The notes under the pieces: generated by a model | Seen by the model: only the letters and a program-made list of their open reading frames with translations | Database searches by the model: none | What the model was told of the DNA's origin: nothing | Program-made: the position numbers and the translations under genes | From: Torulaspora globosa | Lineage: Eukaryota > Ascomycota > Saccharomycetes > Saccharomycetales > Saccharomycetaceae | Assembly: GCF_014133895.1 (NCBI RefSeq) | Contig: NC_050730.1 | Span: 1,054,001 to 1,118,000 of the forward strand | DNA: 64,000 nt | Reading direction: 5' to 3' | In this document: piece by piece, positions 31,182-39,152 of the stretch | How the letters are laid out: every line of letters starts with the position of its first letter | How positions within the stretch are numbered: position 1 is the first letter of the stretch

Positions 31182-32960
31182 ATGTCAGCGATTTCCGATA
31201 GCGATACAGAGACTGAAGTTGTCTCCAGAAATTTGTGCGGAGTGGTGGATATTGGGTCCAATGGTATAAGATTCAGTATATCTTCGAAAGCAGCTCACCA
31301 CGCTAGAATCATGCCCTGCGTTTTCAAAGACAGAGTAGGAGTCTCATTGTTCGAGGTGCAATACGCAGCAAATTCTTTGGAGAAGGCGCCTATTCCCTCA
31401 GAGACTATAAAAGACATTTGTGCCGCTATGAAGCGTTTCAAGCTCATATGTGAGGATTTCGGTGTTCCGGAATCAGGCGTCCGGGTTGTCGCTACGGAGG
31501 CTACAAGAGAGGCCCTTAATTCTGACGCTTTTATACAAGCAATCTACGACTCAACGGGTTGGGAAGTGGAGTTACTTACCAAGGAAGATGAAGGAAGGAT
31601 AGGAGCTTTCGGTGTTATTTCATCTTTCAATAATGTTAGCGGGCTTTATATGGATATGGGTGGAGGAAGCACTCAAATCTCATGGATCAGTTGTATAAAT
31701 GGCGAGATCAAACAATCGGATACCCCCGTTTCACTTCCGTACGGTGCTGGTGCACTGTCACGTCGTTTGAAAGTGGAAGAGAAAAGAGCACTATTTCTAG
31801 AAATCAAAGAAGCGTACAGTAGTGCAATAAAAAAGATAAACATACCACAGAACATGATAGATGAAGCAAAAGAAAAAGGAGGGTTTGATCTTTTTACCTG
31901 TGGCGGTGGACTGAGAGGGATGGGGCATCTGTTGCTATCACAATCAAAAGACTATCCCATCCAAACCATCATAAATGGGTTCTCTTGTTCGTACGAAGAT
32001 TTCTCAGCAATGTGTGATTATCTGTTTTTGAAGAGAAAAGTACCAGGGTCGAAAGATTCTAAAATTTTTAAGGTCTCTGACAGAAGAGCGTCTCAACTTC
32101 CAGCTGTGGGATTGCTGATGAGCGCTGCATTCGACTCTCTACCACGGATAAAAACGGTACATTTTAGCGAGGGCGGGGTCAGAGAAGGCACTTTGTATTC
32201 GATTCTTCCAAGAGAAATTCGCGCTCAAGATCCCCTGATCATAGCAACGAGGCCCTACGCCCCCCTGCTCGCTGAAAAATATTTGCAGCTACTCAAATCA
32301 GCTATACCTGAAGACTTGATTAACGACATAACATACAAGAGAATCGCGCCGGCGCTGTGTAACCTTGCTTTCGTTCATGCCTCGTACCCTAAAGAGTTGC
32401 AACCAACCGCAGCTTTGCATGTGGCAACGTCCGGCATCATAGCTGGATGTCATGGTCTCTCTCACAGAGCCCGTGCTCTGATCGGAATAGCGCTGTGCAA
32501 CAGGTGGGGTGGCGACATACCTGACGTGGAAGAAAACTACATGCGTTCTTTAGAAGAGATTGTTTTGCGCGATGGCAACAAGCTCGAAAGGAGGAGAATT
32601 ATATGGTGGACAAAATACATTGGTACAATCATGTACGTTATTTGCGGCGTCCACCCCGGCGGAAATATCAGAGATGGTGTTTTCAATTTCGACGTCCTTG
32701 AGAGACGCGTGCCTACGGATGATATGAAAAATCTGACTATCGATGAGGCACTGGCTACACCCAATGGTGACGGTTTAGCCAGCACGAACAACCGCAGCAG
32801 GCGGGAATTTGAAGTTGTAGTCAGAATCGGCAAAGATGATCTGAAAACAAGTGCCTCGGTACGTTCAAGAATTATTACTCTGCAGAAAAAGATAAGGAAG
32901 CTATCTCGTGGTAGCTCAGAAAAGGTCAAGGTAAGTGTTGAATTTTGCGATGAGCATTAA
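31182..32960 (+). CDS. RTG2: Retrograde signalling regulator Rtg2
   Basis: A 592-residue orthologue of S. cerevisiae Rtg2 (588), the cytosolic sensor that couples mitochondrial dysfunction to activation of Rtg1/Rtg3 by binding Mks1. The N-terminal half is a Ppx/GppA actin-like ATPase fold: phosphate 1 motif LCGVVDIGSNGIRFSIS, then EDEGRIGAFG and the phosphate 2 motif LYMDMGGGSTQISWI, with LFTCGGGLRGMGHLL further on. The C-terminal half (from about residue 360) includes VHASYPKELQPTAALHVATSGIIAG. The start is the ATG at 31182. Same orientation relative to HFM1 and the hexokinase as on chromosome VII. Confidence 0.97.
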   Translation: MSAISDSDTETEVVSRNLCGVVDIGSNGIRFSISSKAAHHARIMPCVFKDRVGVSLFEVQYAANSLEKAPIPSETIKDICAAMKRFKLICEDFGVPESGVRVVATEATREALNSDAFIQAIYDSTGWEVELLTKEDEGRIGAFGVISSFNNVSGLYMDMGGGSTQISWISCINGEIKQSDTPVSLPYGAGALSRRLKVEEKRALFLEIKEAYSSAIKKINIPQNMIDEAKEKGGFDLFTCGGGLRGMGHLLLSQSKDYPIQTIINGFSCSYEDFSAMCDYLFLKRKVPGSKDSKIFKVSDRRASQLPAVGLLMSAAFDSLPRIKTVHFSEGGVREGTLYSILPREIRAQDPLIIATRPYAPLLAEKYLQLLKSAIPEDLINDITYKRIAPALCNLAFVHASYPKELQPTAALHVATSGIIAGCHGLSHRARALIGIALCNRWGGDIPDVEENYMRSLEEIVLRDGNKLERRRIIWWTKYIGTIMYVICGVHPGGNIRDGVFNFDVLERRVPTDDMKNLTIDEALATPNGDGLASTNNRSRREFEVVVRIGKDDLKTSASVRSRIITLQKKIRKLSRGSSEKVKVSVEFCDEH

Positions 32961-33080
32961 ACAGCCAGCTCTTCGATGCTCGACGTGCATTTATCATCTT
33001 TATATGTCAAACAGCATTTCGTTTTTAATGATATACGAAGTTAGATGTAGACTGGTATAATTAAGGACTAGCTATAATAG

Positions 33081-33089
33081 TTTGCCACC
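33081..33089 (-). promoter_or_regulatory. PACE element (Rpn4 site) upstream of RPN12
   Basis: TTTGCCACC on the plus strand is the exact complement of GGTGGCAAA, the proteasome-associated control element, 50 bp upstream of the RPN12 ATG. Its presence is seen directly; Rpn4 control is inferred from the known family-wide use of this site. Confidence 0.8.
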
Positions 33090-33138
33090 TTGAGGCTGAA
33101 AGGACGTAGTGGTTCGGTCAGAATTGGTTGAAAGGAAT

Positions 33139-33933
33139 ATGGCGTCGTTACTGGATATGATGAAAAGCCTGTGTGTTGCTTTTGGTTCGCAGGATTATAT
33201 GAGCTGCAAGAAATTACTAGGTCCTATCAAAACGGAACTCATCAAGAATAATCTACTCATCCCCGACCTCCAAAGCAAGAATGAAGCGTACATCAATGAT
33301 CTCGCTATCGCCAATAAGTTTCTAGAAATTGGGGCCTTGGTGAGCATTTATACTCTGGATTTTGATTCATTCCAGAGTTTCTTTGCCCAGGCAAGGGTAT
33401 ACTATTTCTGTTCTAACCCCAGGTTGTCTGAATCTGAAAACAAATCGAAGCTTATAAGCTTATATCTGCTAGTTCTCCTATCAAAAGGTGAGATAACAAA
33501 GTTTCATTCGCAGCTTGAGTACCTCAGTAGAAATATTAGTAATTTGGAAGAGGATGAATTGCTGTCATATCCGATAAATGTAGAGAAACGGTTAATGGAA
33601 GGATCTTACAGAAAGGCATTTGATTTGTTGTCATCAGGCAGCAAGGTCCCAGAGTTCGACGTTTTCACTGAGACGCTGATAGATGCTATCAGAGAAGAAA
33701 TTGCTCGCAATACTGAAGTGGCTTATGAAAGTTTGCCTCTGGTGAGTATAAACGCTTTGCTCTTTTTCGCTAACGAGAAGGAATCCGAAAGATTTGCATT
33801 GGAAAGAGGCTGGACGGTTGAGCATGGTTCAGTGTATTTCAAAAAGGAAGACTTGACTGACGTCGCTGTTGAGAAGATTTCAGTGATCGAGAAAACTTTG
33901 AAGTATGCCATCAATCTCGAAGCAATTGTGTAG
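33139..33933 (+). CDS. RPN12: 26S proteasome regulatory subunit Rpn12
   Basis: A lid subunit of the 19S regulatory particle whose incorporation completes lid assembly. From the ATG at 33139 the protein has 264 residues (MASLLDMMKSLCVAFGSQDY), which matches the S. cerevisiae start (MPSLAELTKSLSIAF). The frame opens ten codons earlier at a GTG, which is not a yeast start. Conserved segments include GPIKTELIKNNLLIPDL, SKLISLYLLVLLSKG, NISNLEEDELLSYPINVEKRLMEGSYRKAFDLL and the PCI-type winged helix ending KYAINLEAIV. Length is close to yeast Rpn12 (274). Confidence 0.96.
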   Translation: MASLLDMMKSLCVAFGSQDYMSCKKLLGPIKTELIKNNLLIPDLQSKNEAYINDLAIANKFLEIGALVSIYTLDFDSFQSFFAQARVYYFCSNPRLSESENKSKLISLYLLVLLSKGEITKFHSQLEYLSRNISNLEEDELLSYPINVEKRLMEGSYRKAFDLLSSGSKVPEFDVFTETLIDAIREEIARNTEVAYESLPLVSINALLFFANEKESERFALERGWTVEHGSVYFKKEDLTDVAVEKISVIEKTLKYAINLEAIV

Positions 33934-34100
33934 GATAATAGGATACAGTATCAGTTGAACTAATCGATTCATGTTTCAAACTCTGTAAATGGTTTTCTAT
34001 TGTGCAAAGATATTTGTTCGTCAACATAAAGTCAGTTTATAAACGTACAAACATTTAGAAAAATAGGTCATTAAAACATAACTGGCGTCCCGCTACCGTT

Positions 34101-35564
34101 TTATTTAGATTCAAGGACACCAACAGACTTACCAGCAGCAAGTCTCTTCTCTGTTAGGGCGGCAATAATAGCGGCACCAGCACCAGAACCATCTTCAGAT
34201 GGAACAATCTGGATTGGATATTGTTGTGGCTTTAGGTCCTTCCAGCCGTAGATGTCCTTCAAAGCTTCTGCAGCTCTCTCCTTGAATCCAGGGTACTTGT
34301 TGAAGACGGAACCATCAGCGGCGATGTGTGCGGTTTCGTAACCTCTCTTTTGACAGATAGCTGCAATACCACAAACAGACAATCTAGCAGATCTAGTGCC
34401 GATTAGCTCACACAGACGTCTGATCAATTTACGTTCTGGAGAGGTGGTTTGGATACCCAAGTCCTTGCTAAACAATTCATCGGTATCTTCCAAGTTCTCA
34501 AATGGATCATCCTCAATCTTGGATGGGTAAGAAGTGTCCATGATGTAAGGAATCTTCAGCTTGGTCAAGTCTTGATCCTTAAAGATGAAACCTTGTTCGT
34601 GTAAATCGATCAACGCCAGACGCAGTAACTCACCTAAGTAGTAACCAGAGGACATCTTTTCGAAAGCTTGTTGACCTGGTCTTGGGGATTGTTCGTCAAC
34701 CATAACGTCGTACTTGGTTCTTGGCAAGACCATGTGCTCATTGTCGAAAGAACCGTACTCACAGTTGATCGCCATTGGTGAGTCTGGAGTGATATCAGCT
34801 GGCAACTTACCTTCTAGCTTCTCAATACCGCTGCAAACATCGTAGTAAGCACCGTTGACACCAGTACCAAAGATGACACCCATCTTGGTCTCAGAATCAG
34901 TGTACAAAGATGCAACCAAAGTACCGGTGGTATCGTTGATCAAAGCAACAACGTCGATTGGAAGTTTCTTTTCTTCCAAATGTTTTTGCAACATTGGAAC
35001 AACGTCGCGGCCTTCCACGTTTGGAATGTCGAAACCCTTGGTCCATCTCTGCAAGTAGCCCTCGTTGATCTTGCTTTGAGAACATGGGTAGGAGAAAGTG
35101 AAACCCAATGGCAACTTACCCTTAACACCGTCTGGGAACTGCTCGACGATGAAGGCCTCCAAACAGTCAGCAATGAAAGCCCACAACTCTTCGTGGTTTC
35201 TGGTTGTTCTCATAGAGTCCGGCAACTTGTACTTGGACTGGGTAGAGTCGAAAGTACGGTCACCGCCCAACTTGATCAAGACAACTCTCAAATTGGTGCC
35301 ACCCAAATCGATAGCCAAGTAGTCACCCTTCTCGGTACCGGTTGGATATTCCATCACCCAACCTGGAATCATAGGAATGTTACCACCCTTCTTGCTCAAA
35401 CCCTTGTTCAACTCGCCGATGAAATGCTTAACAACAGCTCTCAATTTCTCAGGACTGACACTAAAGATCACTTCCAAACCATGGATCTGTTCCATCAAAT
35501 CCTTTGGGATGTCAGCCATCGAACCCTTTCTGGCTGGTGGTTTCTTTGGACCTAAACGAACCAT
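34101..35564 (-). CDS. HXK2: Hexokinase (single orthologue of HXK1/HXK2)
   Basis: A 487-residue hexokinase that phosphorylates glucose, fructose and mannose. ATP-binding phosphate 1 motif AIDLGGTNLRVVLI is near residue 85; the sugar-binding block LGFTFSYPCSQSKINEGYLQRWTKGFDI and the catalytic Asp of ALINDTTGTL (near 210) are intact, with IFGTGVNGAYYD and the adenosine motif EDGSGAGAAIIAAL at the C-terminus. The N-terminal MVRLGPKKPPARKGSMADIP resembles the Hxk2 segment used in Mig1-dependent glucose repression. It stands where HXK2 (chromosome VII) and HXK1 (chromosome VI) would both be, so it is pre-duplication. Very strong codon bias leaves a long antisense open frame over its 5' half. Confidence 0.97.
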   Translation of the reverse strand: MVRLGPKKPPARKGSMADIPKDLMEQIHGLEVIFSVSPEKLRAVVKHFIGELNKGLSKKGGNIPMIPGWVMEYPTGTEKGDYLAIDLGGTNLRVVLIKLGGDRTFDSTQSKYKLPDSMRTTRNHEELWAFIADCLEAFIVEQFPDGVKGKLPLGFTFSYPCSQSKINEGYLQRWTKGFDIPNVEGRDVVPMLQKHLEEKKLPIDVVALINDTTGTLVASLYTDSETKMGVIFGTGVNGAYYDVCSGIEKLEGKLPADITPDSPMAINCEYGSFDNEHMVLPRTKYDVMVDEQSPRPGQQAFEKMSSGYYLGELLRLALIDLHEQGFIFKDQDLTKLKIPYIMDTSYPSKIEDDPFENLEDTDELFSKDLGIQTTSPERKLIRRLCELIGTRSARLSVCGIAAICQKRGYETAHIAADGSVFNKYPGFKERAAEALKDIYGWKDLKPQQYPIQIVPSEDGSGAGAAIIAALTEKRLAAGKSVGVLESK

Positions 35565-36894
35565 GATGCTATTGTTGTAGAGTACAAGAAGTTTCTGATG
35601 GGGGAAAAAAGATCAATTAACGGGCTAGTTTGAGCGATAACTGAGCTTGGCTTTTTTGGTAGCTAGCACAAATTAACTAGAAACAAATTTCAACTTTCAC
35701 TGATTATTCATTCACATTTATATCAAACTGATTAACGTACCTCTTTTCGTGACGTTGAAAAAATCGTGTGTCTGGCTCTTTTTCTCAGCGACTCGGCATT
35801 CCACTACTTTCTACGCAAATCCCGTAGCCCCTCAGCTTCCTATTTTTCCGCCCCTCGCTCGTTCAACGGCTCCTGCTATTCAAGAAGCGCCGATCACAAG
35901 TCGCGTGGTGGTACGATACGAGCATTCGGATGCTGAGTTTTTCCTGCGGGGGCGAATGAGCTGTTTTTTCGGAAGAATCTGAGAATCGGCCGTACAGATT
36001 GTTTTTCCAGGGAGACAAAATCGGCTTACCCCTGGAAAAACTTTTTTCCGCAAAGTTCCGTGATTCTCGCTACGCGGATAAACTTGGGACATTCGAAAGC
36101 AGACCAAGAACCCCACGGGGAAATATAAGCGCTCGCGGAGGCAGGATTCTGGATCTGTGGGGCAACTGCGACGGGGTACTCAGTAGTCTGCTACAAGGAA
36201 CTGCCTGTCAGCCGCCGTCGCATTCTTCGTGTGCCCCACCAAAGGTGGGGCATTTGTGGGAAATCTCACAAGACTGCCACGCGGTGGGAGGTCAGTCAAA
36301 GACGAGGCAGAACTATAAGTTCCTGTCTCCCTCGCTCAGCGGATCGAGCAAGATCAAGATTTGGTCACATGATATTCATGTGACAAACAAGGGGGGATGG
36401 GTGTGTTCTTTCCCACGGAACCCTTCCGCGGTGTGCGGATCAATGCTCGAGCTGCTTAAATAGTCGGTCGAATCTTTCGTGCAACATGACAGTGTTTTTA
36501 ATTATTCAGCAGGTGAGAAATGTGCGTCTTATGTCCGCAGCAAAGCCCATAGTAAAACGGACGTGATGGTTATGACAATTATAGGCAGGGATAGGGCCCT
36601 GGAGAACCCATTGTTGGCGTGCGTGGAAATGAGAAGAAGGTCTAGCGCCTGCGTCCCTAGTCGTATATTCGATGGCCATTAGACGGAAAAAGCGCTTGTT
36701 TGTACCAATGATTACAAAGCAGTAAGCTATCTATCCAAGCAATCCATTGTTGCGGTCGATGAGTTGAGTCAGCGTTCAGGGCGTGATACCAGGGATACTT
36801 AAGCGAACAAGATTGGATCTTGAGATGTTGTGTTCCTTCTTTGGTTTGGTTCCAAATAAGCAAGAAACCAATCTACAGCATACCAATCGCCATT
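35565..36894. promoter_or_regulatory. Hexokinase / FLR1-like divergent region with palindromes
   Basis: 1.33 kb without a gene. Two strong dyads stand out. TGCCCCACC-AAA-GGTGGGGCA (36232-36252) has 9-bp arms, each arm a Mig1-like GTGGGG core. GTCACATGA-TAT-TCATGTGAC (36364-36384) also has 9-bp arms. TGAGTCA at 36765-36771 (a Gcn4 or Yap-type site) lies 124 bp upstream of the transporter ATG. A 154-codon open frame at 35999-36463 overlaps these elements and is not credible as a gene. Synteny with S. cerevisiae ends in this stretch. Confidence 0.55.
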
Positions 36895-38529
36895 ATGTAC
36901 GTGGATAGTTTCAGGAACACATTTTTTGTTGACGTTTTAGAGTATTTCGGCTGGACCAAAGCTTTCAATGACATGGCGATGGTTGATCCAAACCTGAGGG
37001 CCAGTTCTGACTTAGAGGCCTTGAAGGGATCAGCTCCCAGTGAGAGCTCGGTGAGTTCTGAGAATATCGAGGTCGAGGTCGAGGCCGAAGAGAAAGAGAA
37101 AGAGATAGCAACTGCAAAGGATCCATTTTTGGTTGAATTTTCAGGGCCCGATGACCCAGAGCACCCTCACAACTGGCCCACTTGGAAAAGAACTTTGGTT
37201 ATCGCCGAGGTGATGCTGCTTACGACGGTCACTTACATGGGCTCTGCGATCTATACGCCGGGCCAGGAACAGATTCAGAAGGAATTCGGCGTTGGTCATG
37301 TTGTTGGAACGCTGAATCTTTCGATGTACGTCTTGGGTTATGGTTTGGGTCCAGTAATATTCTCGCCTCTTTCAGAGTTTGCAAAGATCGGAAGACAGCC
37401 ACTGTATATTCTGACGTTTTTCGGTTTTGCGATGTTGCAAATCGGTTGTGCTTTGGTGGATAATATCGCAGGGCTGGTCATTCTACGTTTTATCACAGGT
37501 GTGCTGTGTTCTCCCTCGTTGTCCACTGGTGGTGCGACTGTCGGGGACACTGTGAAGCCTGATCTCGTTCCTGTTTTCATCGGGTTGTGGTCTGTTGGTG
37601 CTGTCTCGGCTCCAGTACTTGGTCCTTTGCTTGGAGCTGCTATGGTTGATGCTAAGAATTGGAGATGGATTTTCTGGCTATTGATGTGGCTTGCCTCTGC
37701 CTTATTAATCGTTCTGGTTCTCTTCTTCCCCGAGACTAGCGAAGAGTCAATCCTGTACCGCCGTGCTACTAGGTTGAGAAAAATCACTGGTGATGACAGA
37801 TACTATACTGCAAAGGCTAGAAGCGAAGATGAATTGAGTATCAAAGAAGTTGCAGTCATTGCTCTTTACAGACCTTTTAAGATCATTATCAAGGAGCCAA
37901 TTGTGCTGGCGTTGGATCTCTATATCGCCCTTTGTTATGGTACGTTCTACCTATTTTTCGAGGCTTTTCCTATCGTCTTTATTGGAATCTACAATTTTAC
38001 GCTTGTTGAGGTGGGTCTTGCCTATATGGGCTTCTGCGTTGGTTGTGTTATTGCCTATGGAATCTGCCTCATCTTTTTGTCTCAATACGTAGCCAAGAAA
38101 GCGGCTCGCAATGAGTTTTCACCTGAACTGTTCATGGTCCTTGCTATGTGGGTATGTTTTTCCCTGCCTCTCTCGTTGTTCCTCTTTGGTTGGGCTGCAA
38201 GTGTTCATTGGATTCTTCCCATTATTGCAGAGGTTTTCTTTGTCATTGCTGTTTTCAATCTGTTCCAGGCCACCTTCGCTTACCTTGCTATTTCCTATCC
38301 AAAATATGTGGCCTCCGTCTTTGCTGGAAACGGTGTTTGTCGTGCAGGGTTTGCCTGTGCATTCCCTCTGTTCGGTAAAGCGATGTACGATAACTTGGCA
38401 ATCGATGGTTATCCAGTGGCGTGGGGATCATCTCTGCTAGGATTTTTCTCCATTGCTTTGGCTGCGATCCCATTCCTACTCTACAAGTGGGGTCCTTACC
38501 TCCGTAGCAAATCTTCGTTCACCGACTAA
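36895..38529 (+). CDS. FLR1: Multidrug MFS exporter, FLR1 type
   Basis: A 544-residue plasma-membrane drug:H+ antiporter of the DHA1 family with twelve predicted membrane segments. From the ATG at 36895 the start MYVDSFRNTFFVDVLEYFG parallels S. cerevisiae Flr1 (MVYTSTYRHTIVVDLLEYLG); the frame is open for 25 more codons upstream, which I leave out. An acidic N-terminal tail leads to DPFLVEFSGPDDPEHPHNWP, then VTYMGSAIYTPGQEQIQKEF, and the DHA1 motif around SPLSEFAKIGRQPLYI. The C-terminal third (FNLFQATFAYLAISYPKYVASVFAGNGVCRAGFACAFPLFG) is nearly identical to Flr1. Flr1 exports fluconazole, benomyl and related compounds and is a classic Yap1 target. Confidence 0.93.
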   Translation: MYVDSFRNTFFVDVLEYFGWTKAFNDMAMVDPNLRASSDLEALKGSAPSESSVSSENIEVEVEAEEKEKEIATAKDPFLVEFSGPDDPEHPHNWPTWKRTLVIAEVMLLTTVTYMGSAIYTPGQEQIQKEFGVGHVVGTLNLSMYVLGYGLGPVIFSPLSEFAKIGRQPLYILTFFGFAMLQIGCALVDNIAGLVILRFITGVLCSPSLSTGGATVGDTVKPDLVPVFIGLWSVGAVSAPVLGPLLGAAMVDAKNWRWIFWLLMWLASALLIVLVLFFPETSEESILYRRATRLRKITGDDRYYTAKARSEDELSIKEVAVIALYRPFKIIIKEPIVLALDLYIALCYGTFYLFFEAFPIVFIGIYNFTLVEVGLAYMGFCVGCVIAYGICLIFLSQYVAKKAARNEFSPELFMVLAMWVCFSLPLSLFLFGWAASVHWILPIIAEVFFVIAVFNLFQATFAYLAISYPKYVASVFAGNGVCRAGFACAFPLFGKAMYDNLAIDGYPVAWGSSLLGFFSIALAAIPFLLYKWGPYLRSKSSFTD

Positions 38530-38796
38530 TAATTAAACTTCTTATAGTGATAGACTGCTGGGTATATACTTTTATTCAATCTCCGGTTTTTGGCCACTTT
38601 TTTTTTCTCGAGATTACCGTCACCGCTATCAGAACAGAGTGCGGCTAGCTTCCAGCAATTACCTGCAATACGATTTCTGCTCTGCAATAGTTAACTAGCA
38701 TTCTTTAAGCACAGTGCAATGAATATCAGCTGTTCTTGCTCTAAATGCGTAGATGGGTCATGTATATAGAGACCTGTTAGGTCGTGCTATATCCAG

Positions 38797-38956
38797 GCGG
38801 AGTTAACGGCCTTCCAACGCGGCCTTTGGAGCAAATGTGCAGTGATGCAGGGTCAAACTTAAATTGAATAGTCCGAAGTAGAACTACCCTGTCCGATTTT
38901 TACAGAGGGACATGTTAGCGATTTAAGCTTTAACTCCGCGCGGGGTCTAACTCCGC
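38797..38956. promoter_or_regulatory. Three copies of TAACTCCGC upstream of the quinate-type transporter
   Basis: The 9-mer occurs as GCGGAGTTA at 38797-38805 and as TAACTCCGC at 38931-38939 and 38948-38956, 200-360 bp upstream of the transporter ATG. The CCG/CGG triplets suggest a zinc-cluster activator. Nearby, CTCCGGA is repeated at 39001-39007 and 39027-39033, around GGAGGG-GT-CCCTCC (39009-39022). The binding protein is unknown. Confidence 0.5.
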
Positions 38957-39152
38957 AACTAATTGTAGCGGGGTATGAGAATGGTAAGTCCGTTTTGTAT
39001 CTCCGGATGGAGGGGTCCCTCCGCCTCTCCGGACAGCTGGCGCTATTTGAGATAATCAACCATTGATCACCTCAATTATTTAAAGACTCAACTGCCATGC
39101 AATTCGAAATGTGAATTACCATCAGACTAAGTTCAAAGGAGTGTCAAGCAAC

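Noticed and set aside
34980..35555. 191-codon plus-strand open frame antisense to hexokinase
   Set aside because: It lies wholly inside the hexokinase gene and is a by-product of that gene's extreme codon bias, which removes stops from the antisense frame.
35999..36463. 154-codon frame in the hexokinase/FLR1 intergenic region
   Set aside because: It reads through two regulatory-looking dyads, has a composition unlike a protein domain, and resembles nothing known.
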